Notes under the pieces: generated by a model
Database searches by the model: none
Told to the model about the DNA's origin: nothing
Seen by the model: the letters and a program-made list of their open reading frames with translations, nothing else
Program-made: the position numbers and the translations under genes
In this document: piece after piece, positions 39,184 through 48,543 of the stretch
Position numbering within the stretch: the stretch's first letter is position 1
How the letters are laid out: every line of letters begins with the position of its first letter
Assembly: GCA_024698505.1 (NCBI GenBank)
Contig: JAILRE010000021.1
Coordinates: 1-57,587, forward strand
Length of the DNA: 57,587 nucleotides
From: Clostridiales bacterium
GTDB lineage: Bacteria > Bacillota > Clostridia > Christensenellales > CAG-138
Direction of reading: 5' to 3'

Positions 39184-40548
39184 TTGCATGAAATTTTGAC
39201 CCTTGCGGAGAACCGTTCCTTCAGCGAGCTGAGGAAGGTCCTCGAGGACATGAACCCCGCGGATATCGCGGAAGAGTTTTCCGAGATCGAGGACGACAAG
39301 ACGCTCGTCATCGTGTTCCGTCTGCTTCCCAAGGAGCAGGCCGCGGAGGTATTCTCCTATCTGGAGCCCGAGGAACAGCGCCGCATAGTGGACGGCATCA
39401 CCGACCGCGAGCTTGCGTCCATCGTTAACGAGATGTTCGTCGACGACGCCGTCGACTTCACCGAGGAGATGCCCGCGAGCGTTGTAAAGCGCGTACTGCA
39501 GTCCGCCGATCCCGAGACGAGGAAGGCGATAAACCAGCTCCTGAAGTATCCGGACAATTCGGCGGGAAGCCTTATGACGACGGAGCTTCTGAGGCTCAAG
39601 AGCGAGTGGAGCGTCGCCGCGTCCATCAATTACGTAAGGCGCAGCTGCTCGGAGCTTGCCTCCATCACGTACGCGTTCGTCACCGACGATCAGCGCCACT
39701 TAAACGGCGTGGTATCCATGAAAGAGGTGCTTGCCGCCCCCGACGAGGCGCTCATCTCCGAGATAATGGATACCGAGGTGATATTCGCCAACACCCTGGA
39801 CGACCAGGCGGACGTTGCGGAAAGGTTCAAAAAATACGACGTCGTCAGTATGCCCGTAGTCGACGGCGAGCAGAGGCTCGTCGGCCTCATCACGATCGAC
39901 GACGTGGTCGACGTCATGGAAGAAGAGACCACGGAGGACATCTATAAGATGGCCGCTATGGCGCCTATCGAGGAGTCCTACATGTCCACGAGCGTGTTCT
40001 CCCTTGCGAAGAAGCGCGTCGTATGGCTGCTCGTACTCATGATCTCGGCAACGTTCACGGGCCTTATAATAACCAAGTTCGAGAACATGCTGACGGCCGT
40101 CGCGATACTGACCTCCTTCATACCCATGCTGATGGATACGAGCGGCAACGCTGGCGCGCAGGCCTCCGTTTCGGTCATTCGTTCGCTCGTCCTCGGCGAG
40201 GTGCATTTCAGCAATATCTTCAAGGTCATCTGGAAGGAATTCCGCGTAAGCATCATCGTCGGCATCTGCGTCGCGATAGTAAACTTCGTCAGGATCGTCG
40301 TCTGCTACTATATCGGCATGTACTCGCTCGACCCCGGGCAGAACATATACGTGATAGCGGGCGTCGTCTCCATGACGCTGGTGCTCGCCGTCATCTGCGC
40401 GAAGTTCGTCGGCTGTACCCTGCCCCTGCTTGCGGACAAGGCCAAGCTCGACCCCGCGCTCATGGCAAGCCCCATGATAACGACGATCGTCGACGCCGTA
40501 TCCCTGCTCGTCTATTTCGGGATAGCGTCGCTGATACTGATAAAATAA
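39184..40548 (+). CDS. mgtE: Magnesium transporter MgtE (start region apparently frameshifted)
   Basis: 454 residues as read from a TTG at 39184. Order: N domain (SFSELRKVLEDMNPADIAEEFSEIEDDKTLVIVFRLLPKEQAAEVFSYLE), two CBS domains (about 135-255; SVAASINYVRR and VSMPVVDGEQRLVGLITIDDVVDVM), a connecting helix and five membrane helices with STSGNAGAQAS-type pore sequence (MDTSGNAGAQAS). It imports Mg2+ and is gated by cytosolic Mg2+ through the N/CBS domains. The good ribosome binding site (AGGAGG) serves an ATG at 39176 that reads only MGSCMKF and stops; one extra G in the run at 39178-39181 would join this ATG in frame to the rest (MGELHEIL...). Confidence 0.9.
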   Translation: MHEILTLAENRSFSELRKVLEDMNPADIAEEFSEIEDDKTLVIVFRLLPKEQAAEVFSYLEPEEQRRIVDGITDRELASIVNEMFVDDAVDFTEEMPASVVKRVLQSADPETRKAINQLLKYPDNSAGSLMTTELLRLKSEWSVAASINYVRRSCSELASITYAFVTDDQRHLNGVVSMKEVLAAPDEALISEIMDTEVIFANTLDDQADVAERFKKYDVVSMPVVDGEQRLVGLITIDDVVDVMEEETTEDIYKMAAMAPIEESYMSTSVFSLAKKRVVWLLVLMISATFTGLIITKFENMLTAVAILTSFIPMLMDTSGNAGAQASVSVIRSLVLGEVHFSNIFKVIWKEFRVSIIVGICVAIVNFVRIVVCYYIGMYSLDPGQNIYVIAGVVSMTLVLAVICAKFVGCTLPLLADKAKLDPALMASPMITTIVDAVSLLVYFGIASLILIK

Positions 40549-40559
40549 GCATTAAGGAA

Positions 40560-40579
40560 GCCCCGGCTTTTCCCGGGGC
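40560..40579 (+). promoter_or_regulatory. Hairpin immediately before the secA start
   Basis: GCCCCGG/CCGGGGC (40560-40566 with 40573-40579) with a 6-base loop and no T-run, ending 12 bases before the secA ATG at 40592. No clear ribosome binding site is present; the hairpin occupies its place. Confidence 0.4.
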
Positions 40580-40591
40580 GCGGTAGTGAAA

Positions 40592-43336
40592 ATGGGTTTT
40601 ATAGATAAGCTGCTCGGACGCACCTCCGAGCAACAGGTCAAAAAACTGGCTCCGCTGGTCGCGAAGATCAACGCGCTCGAACCTTCCATGAAGAAGCTTT
40701 CCGACAGGGAGCTTCGCGCAAAGACGGGCGAATTCCGCGAGCGTCTTAAAAAAGGCGAAACGCTGGACGATCTTCTGCCCGAGGCTTACGCCGCCGTAAG
40801 GGAGGCCGCCGTCAGGACGGTCGGCATGCGCCATTTCGACGTTCAGCTGATAGGCGGCATAGTCCTGCACCAGGGCCGCATAGCGGAGATGAAGACGGGC
40901 GAAGGCAAGACGTTGGTCGCCACGCTGCCCGCATACCTAAACGCCCTTCCCGGCGAGGGCGTGCACGTCGTCACCGTTAACGATTACCTTGCCTCCCGCG
41001 ACGCTTCGTGGATGGGCAAGATCTACACCTTCCTCGGGCTGACCGTCGGGTGCATAGTCCACGATCTCGACGCGCAGGAACGCCGCGACGCCTACAACTG
41101 CGACATCACCTACGGCACCAACACGGAATTCGGCTTCGATTATCTGCGCGACAACATGGCCGTTTACAAGGCCAGCATGGTGCAGAGGAAGCTCAATTAC
41201 GCGATAGTCGACGAGGTGGACTCCATCCTCATCGACGAGGCGAGGACCCCCCTTATTATCTCCGGCCGGGGCGACAAGTCGACCGACATGTACATCAGGG
41301 CCGACAGGTTCGTCCGAAGGCTCGAGCGCGGCGCGGACGTTGAAAAGAAGTCCAAGGCCGAGCTCATGCGCGGCGAGATCCAGGAGGAGAGCGGCGACTA
41401 CATGTGCGACATAAAGGCCCGCACCGTCGCCCTTACTGAGCGCGGCATGCGCAAGGCCGAGGAGTATTTCAATATCGACGATATCTCCGCGACCGAGAAC
41501 TCCGAGCTGAACCATTACATAATCCAGGCCTTGAAGGCGAACGCCCTCTTCACGGTCGACAAGGACTACATCGTCTCCAACGGCGAGGTGCTGATAGTCG
41601 ACGAATTCACCGGCCGCATAATGCTCGGCCGCCGTTATTCGGACGGCCTGCATCAGGCGCTCGAGGCGAAGGAGGGCGTGAAGGTGCAGAACGAGAACCG
41701 CACCGTTGCGACCATCACCTATCAGAACTACTTCCGCATGTTCGCGAAGCTCGCCGGCATGACCGGTACCGCGAAGACCGAGGAGGACGAGTTCCAGGGC
41801 ATTTACGATCTGGACGTTGTGGAGATACCCACGAACAAGCCCCTCGCCAGGATCGACCTGAACGACGAAATTTTCATGAACGAGGCGGCGAAATTCCGCG
41901 CCGTAGTTGAAAAGATAATCGAGGTCAACAAGACCGGTCAGCCGCTGCTCGTCGGTACTATATCCGTCGAGAAGAGCGAAATGCTGAGCGATATGCTCAA
42001 AAAGCGCGGCATAAAGCACGAGGTCCTGAACGCCAAGCACCACGCGCGGGAGGCGGAGATAGTCGCCCAGGCCGGCAAATACGGCAACGTGACGATAGCC
42101 ACCAACATGGCGGGCCGCGGAACGGATATTCTGCTCGGCGGCAACCCGGGCTTCCTTGCAAGGCGCGCCATGAAGAACGACGGCTATGAGGACGAGCGCA
42201 TCGAGGACGCGACCAGCTACTTCGATACCGACAACGAGGAGATACTCGAAGCCCGCCGCGTTTACAGGGAGCATTACGAGAAGTTCAAGGTCGTGACCGA
42301 CGCCGAGCACGATAAGGTCGTCGCGGCGGGAGGCCTCTACATAATCGGCACCGAGCGCCACGAATCAAGGCGTATCGACAACCAGCTGAGGGGCCGCGCC
42401 GGCCGCCAGGGAGACCCCGGCAAGACCTGCTTCTACGTCTCCATGGAGGACGATCTTATGAAGCGCTTCGGCGCCGACAGGATGAACGGCCTCATGGACA
42501 GACTCTCCGGCGGAGAGGACATCAGCTTCAATTTCAAGCTGTTCAGCAGGAATATCGAATCCGCCCAGAAGCGCGTCGAGGCGCACAACTTCGATATACG
42601 AAAGAACGTCCTCCAGTACGACGACGTTATGAACCACATGCGTGAGATCATCTACGGCCAGCGCCGTCAGGTGCTCATGGGCGAGGACATACACGATTCG
42701 ATCGTCCACATGATAGACGAGGCCATCGACAGCCGCGTAGACCTCTACTGCCCCGCGGGCGTGAAGAGCGAGAACTGGGATCTCGGCGGTCTCATCCACT
42801 CCGTCAAGGAGCTGCTGGCGATAGACATTCCCTCCTACGCGTTCGCCTCGAAGGATACCGGCGCTCTGAAGGCCACCATCCACGAGATCGCGGATAAGGT
42901 CTACGCCGCCAAGGAGGAGGATTTCGCCTCCCACGGCGTCGACATGCGCGAGGTCGAGAGGGTGTACCTTTTGAGGTCGGTCGACGAGCATTGGATGGAT
43001 CATATCGACGCGATGGATCAGCTGAGACAGGGCATCGGCCTTCGCGCGATGGGCAGCAAGGATCCCGTCGTGGAGTACCGCAACGAGGGCTCCGATATGT
43101 TCGAGGAGATGGTAGCCGGTATCAGGGACAAGACGGCCATGATGCTCTATCACGTCGTTCTCAGGCAGAACGCCCAGCCGATAAAGCGCGAGCAGGTGGC
43201 AAAGCCCATCGAGCCCATGGGCGATTCCAAGCAGAAGCCCAAGAAGGTCGGCGCGAAGATCGGCCCGAACGATCCCTGCCCCTGCGGAAGCGGGAAGAAA
43301 TACAAGAAATGCTGCGGCATGAAGCAGAGCAATTGA
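40592..43336 (+). CDS. secA: Preprotein translocase ATPase SecA
   Basis: 914 residues from the ATG at 40592 (a GTG at 40586 is the alternative). Motor motifs: [11 protein letters not shown] (Walker A about 99-108), [20 protein letters not shown] (Walker B), [10 protein letters not shown], and [17 protein letters not shown]. The C-terminus carries the zinc-binding SEC-C motif ([13 protein letters not shown]) that contacts SecB or the ribosome. It drives export of unfolded preproteins through SecYEG. Likely an essential gene. It lies 43 bases after mgtE and before serS, with a hairpin at its start instead of a clear ribosome binding site. Confidence 0.98.
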   Translation: MGFIDKLLGRTSEQQVKKLAPLVAKINALEPSMKKLSDRELRAKTGEFRERLKKGETLDDLLPEAYAAVREAAVRTVGMRHFDVQLIGGIVLHQGRIAEMKTGEGKTLVATLPAYLNALPGEGVHVVTVNDYLASRDASWMGKIYTFLGLTVGCIVHDLDAQERRDAYNCDITYGTNTEFGFDYLRDNMAVYKASMVQRKLNYAIVDEVDSILIDEARTPLIISGRGDKSTDMYIRADRFVRRLERGADVEKKSKAELMRGEIQEESGDYMCDIKARTVALTERGMRKAEEYFNIDDISATENSELNHYIIQALKANALFTVDKDYIVSNGEVLIVDEFTGRIMLGRRYSDGLHQALEAKEGVKVQNENRTVATITYQNYFRMFAKLAGMTGTAKTEEDEFQGIYDLDVVEIPTNKPLARIDLNDEIFMNEAAKFRAVVEKIIEVNKTGQPLLVGTISVEKSEMLSDMLKKRGIKHEVLNAKHHAREAEIVAQAGKYGNVTIATNMAGRGTDILLGGNPGFLARRAMKNDGYEDERIEDATSYFDTDNEEILEARRVYREHYEKFKVVTDAEHDKVVAAGGLYIIGTERHESRRIDNQLRGRAGRQGDPGKTCFYVSMEDDLMKRFGADRMNGLMDRLSGGEDISFNFKLFSRNIESAQKRVEAHNFDIRKNVLQYDDVMNHMREIIYGQRRQVLMGEDIHDSIVHMIDEAIDSRVDLYCPAGVKSENWDLGGLIHSVKELLAIDIPSYAFASKDTGALKATIHEIADKVYAAKEEDFASHGVDMREVERVYLLRSVDEHWMDHIDAMDQLRQGIGLRAMGSKDPVVEYRNEGSDMFEEMVAGIRDKTAMMLYHVVLRQNAQPIKREQVAKPIEPMGDSKQKPKKVGAKIGPNDPCPCGSGKKYKKCCGMKQSN

Positions 43337-43361
43337 CCGCATACAGATAAGGAGTTTTCAA

Positions 43362-44630
43362 ATGTTAGACATCAAACGCATCAGAAGAGATCCCGAGGCG
43401 CTCGTCGAGGCCATGCGCAAGCGCCGCAATAAGGGCGCGGACGTGTCCGAGCTCTTGGAGCTTGACGGCAAACGCCGCGATCTTCTGCAGGAGGTCGAGG
43501 CGCTCAAGGCCGAGCGCAACGTCGTTTCCGCCGAGATACCCAAGCTTAAAAAGCAGGGCGTCGACGTGACGGATAAGCTTGCGGAGATGAAGAAGGTAGC
43601 CGACAGGATCAAGGAGCTCGACGCCGAGTGCGGCGAGATAGATTCAAGGCTGGAGGATCTTTTGATGAAGGTCCCCAACATCCCGCACGAGTCCGTTCCC
43701 GAGGGAGCCGACGACAAGGAGAACAAGGAGATCCGCCGCTGGAGCGCGCCCCGCGATTTCGGCTTCGAGCCCAAGGCCCATTGGGATATCGGCGAGGATC
43801 TTAACATACTGGATTTCGCCGCCGCCGGCAAGATAACCGGCGCGAGGTTCACCGTTTACCGCGGTCTCGGCGCAAGGCTCGAGAGGGCCATCATCAGCTA
43901 CTTCCTCGACGTCCACACCGGCAACGGCTACACCGAGATACTGCCCCCCTACATGGTGAACAGGGCTTCCATGACCGGCACCGGCCAGCTCCCCAAATTC
44001 GAGGAGGACGCCTTCAAGGTGACGGGCACCGATTATTTCCTGATCCCGACTGCCGAGGTCCCCGTAACGAACCTCTTCAGGGGCGACATCATCGACGGGA
44101 ACGAGCTGCCCATCAAGTACTGCGCGTACAGCGCGTGCTTCCGCTCCGAGGCGGGCTCCGCCGGCCGCGACACGAGGGGCCTCATCCGTCAGCATCAGTT
44201 CAACAAGGTCGAGCTCGTGAAGTTCGTAAAGCCCGAGACCAGCTACGACGAGCTTGAAAAGCTCACGAACGACGCCGAGAAGGTGCTTCAGGGCCTCGGT
44301 CTCCCCTACCGCGTGGTATGCCTCTCCACGGGCGATCTGGGCTTCTCCTCCGCCAAGACCTACGATATCGAGGTCTGGATGCCGAGCTACGGCAGGTACG
44401 TTGAGATATCCTCCTGCTCCAATTTCGAGGACTTCCAGGCGCGCAGGGCGCAGATCCGCTTCCGCCGCGACAAGAACGCCAAGCCCGAGCTCGTCCATAC
44501 GCTCAACGGCTCCGGCGTCGCCATCGGCCGCACCGTCGCCGCGATACTCGAGAACTACCAGAACGAGGACGGCTCCGTCACCGTGCCCGAGGCGCTCCGC
44601 CCCTATATGCACTGCGACGTGATAAAGTAA
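43362..44630 (+). CDS. serS: Seryl-tRNA synthetase
   Basis: 422 residues, normal for the bacterial enzyme. An N-terminal antiparallel coiled coil (about 1-105, [29 protein letters not shown]) binds the long tRNA-Ser arm. The class II core has motif 2 ([28 protein letters not shown]) and motif 3 ([19 protein letters not shown]). ATG after AAGGAG. It follows secA by 25 bases and ends at a bidirectional terminator. No T-box leader is present in front, so it is probably expressed with secA. Confidence 0.98.
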   Translation: MLDIKRIRRDPEALVEAMRKRRNKGADVSELLELDGKRRDLLQEVEALKAERNVVSAEIPKLKKQGVDVTDKLAEMKKVADRIKELDAECGEIDSRLEDLLMKVPNIPHESVPEGADDKENKEIRRWSAPRDFGFEPKAHWDIGEDLNILDFAAAGKITGARFTVYRGLGARLERAIISYFLDVHTGNGYTEILPPYMVNRASMTGTGQLPKFEEDAFKVTGTDYFLIPTAEVPVTNLFRGDIIDGNELPIKYCAYSACFRSEAGSAGRDTRGLIRQHQFNKVELVKFVKPETSYDELEKLTNDAEKVLQGLGLPYRVVCLSTGDLGFSSAKTYDIEVWMPSYGRYVEISSCSNFEDFQARRAQIRFRRDKNAKPELVHTLNGSGVAIGRTVAAILENYQNEDGSVTVPEALRPYMHCDVIK

Positions 44631-44644
44631 AAGCACGTAAAAAG

Positions 44645-44676
44645 CGCCCCGATGCGAAAGCATCGGGGCGTATTAT
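44645..44676 (+). terminator. Bidirectional terminator between serS and scpB
   Basis: Stem CGCCCCGATGC/GCATCGGGGCG (44645-44655 with 44660-44670), GAAA tetraloop, then TATTATTTT. Confidence 0.93.
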
Positions 44677-44683
44677 TTTGTTG

Positions 44684-45292
44684 TCACGCCTCTTCATCCG
44701 TTTCGATCTCGGGCATGGGCGGGAGCTCATCGATGGAGTGCAGGCCGAACCTTCGTAAGAAGGCGTCCGTCGTGCCGAAGAGCATCGGCCTTCCGACGAC
44801 CTCTTTGCGGCCGAGCTCTTTAATAAAGCCCTGCTTCAAAAGCTGCGACACGGCGTATTCGCATCTTACTCCCCTTACCGCCTCTATATCGGCCCTCGTT
44901 ACGGGCTGGCGGTAGGCGATAACGGAGAGCGTCTCCATCATGGAATCGCTGAGGTTCTTCTCCTCCGGCGGAGCGAGCAGGCGAATGAGCCAGTCGTTGT
45001 ACTCGGGATTCGTGACGAGCTGTATCGTGTCGTTCGTCGAGAAGAGCCGTATGCCGCGGGAGTTCGCCTCGTATCCGCTTTCAAGCTCCGTCAGCGCGGC
45101 GGAAAGCTCAAGCGGCGACAGCGAAAAGAGCCTCGCTATCTCCGCCTTGGGCATGGGTTCCCCCGTTACGAAGAGCACGCTTTCGATCGCTCCGAGCAGC
45201 CTTGCGCCCTCGGGCTTTTCAAGCTCGGGTATGCCGTTTTCCCTTTCGGTGGTTTCCATTGTTTGCTCTGTATCAGTCGGTCTCGTCGTCAT
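44684..45292 (-). CDS. scpB: Segregation and condensation protein B
   Basis: 202 residues. Two winged-helix domains: AIESVLFVTGEPMPKAEIARLFSLSPLELSAALTELESGYEANSRGIRLF and LSDSMMETLSVIAYRQPVTRADIEAVRGVRCEYAVSQLLKQGFIKELGRKEVVGRPMLFGTTDAFLRRFGL, the second being highly diagnostic. ScpB dimers bind ScpA and the SMC head in the condensin complex that organises and segregates chromosomes. The start overlaps scpA by 20 bases; an ATG at 45259 is an alternative. Confidence 0.96.
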   Translation of the reverse strand: MTTRPTDTEQTMETTERENGIPELEKPEGARLLGAIESVLFVTGEPMPKAEIARLFSLSPLELSAALTELESGYEANSRGIRLFSTNDTIQLVTNPEYNDWLIRLLAPPEEKNLSDSMMETLSVIAYRQPVTRADIEAVRGVRCEYAVSQLLKQGFIKELGRKEVVGRPMLFGTTDAFLRRFGLHSIDELPPMPEIETDEEA

Positions 45293-46070
45293 AGCTTATA
45301 TCCTCGTCGTCGGAGATCAGCTCCGCCTCGTGTATCTCGATATCGCCGAAGCCCCGCTTCTGCGAAAGCTTTATCTCGCCCCTTCGCAGCATTTCGAGCA
45401 GGGACATGAACGTGACGATTATCTCCAGCTTGCATTTGCCCTCGACGAATTCGAGGAACATCAGCCTGCCGCCGCTCTCCTTAAGGCGCTTCCTTATGCC
45501 GCCCGTGCAGGCCCTTATCGTGAACCTGTCCGCTTCGATGCTCCTGACTGGCGCGTCGCGCTCCTCCGCGGGGAGCCTGCCGAGCGCGATCAGAAGGGCG
45601 TTGTACAGCCCGTCCACCGTGGTGTCCTTCAGGTAGATCTCCCTCGGCGGGAGGGGATACTCCATCGGCAGCCTCGAATGCAGGAGCTTTGCGGATTCGT
45701 TGAGCTCGCGAAGCCCCTTCGAGGCCTCCTTGAAGGCCTTGTATTCGCGCAGCTGACGGATCAGCGCCTCGCCGGGATCCTCCTCCTCTTCCTCATCCTC
45801 GCGCCTCGGCTTTGGCATGAGGGAGCGGGATTTCATGTAGACGAGCGTCGCCGCGACGGATATGAACGAGCTTGCCTGCTCCATATCGAGCTCGTCCAGC
45901 TCGGAAAGATAGGACAAAAACTCCGAAGTTATCTCGGAGATGAAGACCTCCCTTATATCGACCTCCGCCTTTTCGATGAGGAAAAGGAGCAGATCGAGAG
46001 GCCCGTCGAACTGCTTTATGTGGACGTGATAGCCCTGTTCGCGATCCAGTACTTCTTCCATATCACCCAA
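45273..46070 (-). CDS. scpA: Segregation and condensation protein A (kleisin)
   Basis: 265 residues. N-terminal HIKQFDGPLDLLLFLIEKAEVDIREVFISEITSEFLSYL is the kleisin helix bundle that contacts the SMC neck. A middle acidic segment (REDEEEEEDPGEALIRQLREYKAFKEA) binds ScpB, and a C-terminal winged helix (FLEFVEGKCKLEIIVTFMSLLEMLRRGEIKLSQ) contacts the SMC cap. Overlaps the upstream protease gene by 8 bases and scpB by 20. The gene order protease-scpA-scpB is common in Clostridia. Confidence 0.96.
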   Translation of the reverse strand: MGDMEEVLDREQGYHVHIKQFDGPLDLLLFLIEKAEVDIREVFISEITSEFLSYLSELDELDMEQASSFISVAATLVYMKSRSLMPKPRREDEEEEEDPGEALIRQLREYKAFKEASKGLRELNESAKLLHSRLPMEYPLPPREIYLKDTTVDGLYNALLIALGRLPAEERDAPVRSIEADRFTIRACTGGIRKRLKESGGRLMFLEFVEGKCKLEIIVTFMSLLEMLRRGEIKLSQKRGFGDIEIHEAELISDDEDISYDDETD

Positions 46071-46761
46071 TGAGGTTCGCAGCGGCTGAGAACAGCTTTA
46101 TGAACAGGCCAAACAGCCATTCCACCGCGCCGCCGATTATCGAAATGCCCATCCTCGAAAGTATGAACGAGAGGGCGATAAAGCCGTAGAGTATGTATCT
46201 TCCGTTCTTCTGAAGCCAGTAAACGGCCTTTGCCCCGAGAAGCTTGCCGAATACGAGCGTGAATATGTGCGAGCCGTCGAGCGGATAGACGGGGATGAAG
46301 TTGAAAATGGCAAGGCCGCAGTTCAAATACCCCAACATTACGAGGAACGTGAACAGCATATCGGGGAGCGTATTGCCGGACATCTTCTCGTATTTTGCGA
46401 GGAACACGTAGAGGAACGCGGATACGAGCGCGATTATGAGGTTCGTGAATATGCCCGCGAAGCTTACGATGAACTCGCCCTTGCGGTAGTTTTTGTAATT
46501 CCTGGGATTGACGGGAACGGGCTTTGCCCAGCCGAAGCCCACGATTATCAGCATGAGGAAGCCCACGGGATCGATATGCGCCATGGGATTCAGCGTCATT
46601 CGGCCCATGTTGAGGGCGGTATCGTCGCCCATGCGGTGCGCGGCGTGCGCGTGCGCCCATTCATGGAAGCTCAGCGAAACGACTATCGCGATCAGGTACA
46701 GAAAGAAGTAGATGACCTTCGACATTATGTCGCCGTCGCCGAGAAGCAGATTTATCAGCAT
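46063..46761 (-). CDS. Site-2 protease family (M50) membrane metalloprotease
   Basis: 232 residues, about six membrane helices. Zinc site HEWAH (HExxH) near residue 33 in the first core helix and the second motif FNFIPVYPLDGSHIF (NxxPxxPLDG) at about 160-175. It belongs to the short S2P/YwhC-like group without a PDZ domain, which cuts within membranes. ATG at 46761 with AAGGAG upstream. First gene of the scpA-scpB operon; the physiological substrate is unknown. Confidence 0.93.
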   Translation of the reverse strand: MLINLLLGDGDIMSKVIYFFLYLIAIVVSLSFHEWAHAHAAHRMGDDTALNMGRMTLNPMAHIDPVGFLMLIIVGFGWAKPVPVNPRNYKNYRKGEFIVSFAGIFTNLIIALVSAFLYVFLAKYEKMSGNTLPDMLFTFLVMLGYLNCGLAIFNFIPVYPLDGSHIFTLVFGKLLGAKAVYWLQKNGRYILYGFIALSFILSRMGISIIGGAVEWLFGLFIKLFSAAANLIG

Positions 46762-46810
46762 CCGTTTTCTCCTTCAGTGCGGGGACGAAAGCCCCGCGGT
46801 TCTTTTTCCT

Positions 46811-46839
46811 ATTATACCCCAAAGCCGCGTTTTCCGCAA
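46811..46839 (-). promoter_or_regulatory. Sigma-A promoter of the protease-scpA-scpB operon
   Basis: Minus strand TTGCGG (46834-46839), 17-base spacer, TATAAT (46811-46816). A GCGGGG/CCCCGC hairpin lies in the leader just before the ribosome binding site. Confidence 0.75.
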
Positions 46840-46867
46840 CCGTAAAAGGCAAAAGCCGATTTCATTC

Positions 46868-46896
46868 TTGCAAATCGGCCCGGGATGCGGTATCAT
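46868..46896 (+). promoter_or_regulatory. Promoter of the exo/endonuclease-phosphatase gene
   Basis: TTGCAA (46868-46873), 17-base spacer, TATCAT (46891-46896). Confidence 0.65.
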
Positions 46897-46932
46897 ATAT
46901 CCTGTAAACGATCCACCGAAAAGAGGTAGAAT

Positions 46933-48006
46933 ATGGAAAAGACCAAGAAAAAGCGCGGCTTTGTAAAGGCGCTCCGCGGCGTGCTCATCGGCGTCGCCGC
47001 AGTTATACTGATACTCGTCCTGGCGTTCCTTGCGCTGACTCTGACAGAGTACAAGCCGAAGGACGTCGAGAAGATGGATCCCCCCGTCGGGACGGACAGC
47101 CTCGCCTTGGGAAGAGAGCTCACGATAGTCTCGTTCAACACGGGCTACGCGGCTCTCGGCGAGAACGCCGACTTCTTCATGGACGGCGGCAAGACCACCA
47201 TGCCCGAAAACAAGGAGGAGGTCGAGACCAATATCGCCGGCATTTCCAAGACTCTGCAGTCCCTCGGCGCGGATATTTACATGCTGCAGGAGGTCGACAC
47301 GGATTCCAAGCGCTCCTTCCATATCAACGAGGCGGAGGCCTACTCGAAGGCGCTCGATCTGCCTAACAGCTACGCGCTCAACTACTCCTCCGCGTTCGTG
47401 CCCTTCCCCGTCTCCTCCATGATGGGCAAGGTCAACAGCGGCCTCGCCACCTATACGGGGCTCGCGGTCTCGGATGCGGAAAGGATACAGCTGCCCATCC
47501 CCTTCTCCTGGCCCGTTAGGTGCTTCAACCTCAAAAGATGCCTCCTCATCGACCGCATCCCCATCGACGGTTCCGATAAGGAGCTCGTGATAATCAACCT
47601 GCATCTCGAGGCCTACGACAGCGGCGAGGGCAAGATCGCGCAGACGAAGATGCTCTACGATCTGCTTTCCGCCGAATACGAGAAGGGCAATTACGTCATC
47701 GCGGGCGGCGATTTCAACCAGACCTTCCCCGGCGCGTATTATTACGAGCCTCTCAAAGAGGGCAACTGGATGCCCGGCACGCTCGAGAACGATCTGCCCG
47801 AGGGCTTCAAATTCGTGTTCGACGACAGCAAGCCCACCTGCAGGCTGCTCGACGTTCCCTACAAGGGAAATCCCGCGCCGCAGTATTACATAATCGACGG
47901 ATTCATCGTTTCCGAGAACGTGAGCGTCTCCTCAGTCGAGGTCGTCTCCACCGATTTCGTCAACTCCGATCATCAGCCCGTCAAGCTCGTGATCACCCTC
48001 AACTGA
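46933..48006 (+). CDS. Membrane-anchored endonuclease/exonuclease/phosphatase family protein
   Basis: 357 residues. A transmembrane anchor at about 17-40 is followed by the EEP fold: IVSFNTGYAALGENADFF (first Asn), DIYMLQEVDTDS (catalytic Glu), INLHLEAYDSGEGKIAQTKML, VIAGGDFNQTFPG (DxN), and a final STDFVNSDHQPVKLVI (SDH). These are all the metal and catalytic positions, so it should cleave phosphodiester or phosphomonoester bonds outside the cell. The anchor distinguishes it from ExoIII. Substrate could be nucleic acid, lipid or inositol phosphate. Followed by a PH-domain gene 17 bases downstream. Confidence 0.87.
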   Translation: MEKTKKKRGFVKALRGVLIGVAAVILILVLAFLALTLTEYKPKDVEKMDPPVGTDSLALGRELTIVSFNTGYAALGENADFFMDGGKTTMPENKEEVETNIAGISKTLQSLGADIYMLQEVDTDSKRSFHINEAEAYSKALDLPNSYALNYSSAFVPFPVSSMMGKVNSGLATYTGLAVSDAERIQLPIPFSWPVRCFNLKRCLLIDRIPIDGSDKELVIINLHLEAYDSGEGKIAQTKMLYDLLSAEYEKGNYVIAGGDFNQTFPGAYYYEPLKEGNWMPGTLENDLPEGFKFVFDDSKPTCRLLDVPYKGNPAPQYYIIDGFIVSENVSVSSVEVVSTDFVNSDHQPVKLVITLN

Positions 48007-48023
48007 CCCGAAGGAGCAAAAGA

Positions 48024-48482
48024 ATGGCAAAGCGCAAAAAGATAGAAAAGAACACCCCCGAAATGCTCTGGTCGGACAGGAAGCGCATACTCGGTATGCC
48101 CCTGACCTTCATCAAGTACAGCCTCAGCGAGGACAGGCTCTTCTTCGAGACGGGCTTCTTCAACACGAGGAGCGACGAGATACTGCTTTACCGCGTGCGC
48201 GATATCAGCGTGACCATCTCCTTCTGGCAGAGGTTCACGAAGGTCGGCACGGTGACCGTCAACTCCACGGACACCTCCGCGCCGATACTCGCGATGCGCA
48301 ACATAAAGCAGCCCCGCGAGGTGAAGGAGCTGATCCATAAGCAGGTCGAAAAGGCGAAGCTCGCATACAGGGTGCGCTACACCGAAATGATGGGCGACCT
48401 GGGCGCGGGCGTTCCCGGTATGCCCGGAGGCCCCGTGGATCTCGACGGCGACGGCATACCCGACGCGCTGGAGAACGAATAA
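48024..48482 (+). CDS. PH (DUF304/YdbS-type) domain protein with a Ca-binding-like tail
   Basis: 152 residues. The centre, IKYSLSEDRLFFETGFFNTRSDEILLYRVRDISVTISFWQRFTKVGTVTV, is a bacterial PH (bPH2) domain, but the membrane helices that normally precede it in YdbS/YdbT are missing, so it is soluble. The C-terminus ends PVDLDGDGIPDALENE, the DxDGDGIPD pattern of thrombospondin type-3/dockerin-like calcium loops, which is odd on a cytoplasmic PH protein. Forms a two-gene unit with the nuclease-like gene. Function unknown. Confidence 0.75.
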   Translation: MAKRKKIEKNTPEMLWSDRKRILGMPLTFIKYSLSEDRLFFETGFFNTRSDEILLYRVRDISVTISFWQRFTKVGTVTVNSTDTSAPILAMRNIKQPREVKELIHKQVEKAKLAYRVRYTEMMGDLGAGVPGMPGGPVDLDGDGIPDALENE

Positions 48483-48486
48483 CGAG

Positions 48487-48543
48487 CAAGCCCCGAAAGG
48501 CTGCATCCCCTTGACAGATGCGCCGCTGCGGGGCTTGTTTTTT
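48487..48543 (+). terminator. Terminator with a helix in its loop
   Basis: Outer stem CAAGCCCCG/CGGGGCTTG (48487-48495 with 48529-48537), enclosing a second helix GGC-T-GCATC/GATGCGCC (48499-48524), then TTTTTT. It also lies at the end of the convergent GerMN gene. Confidence 0.88.
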
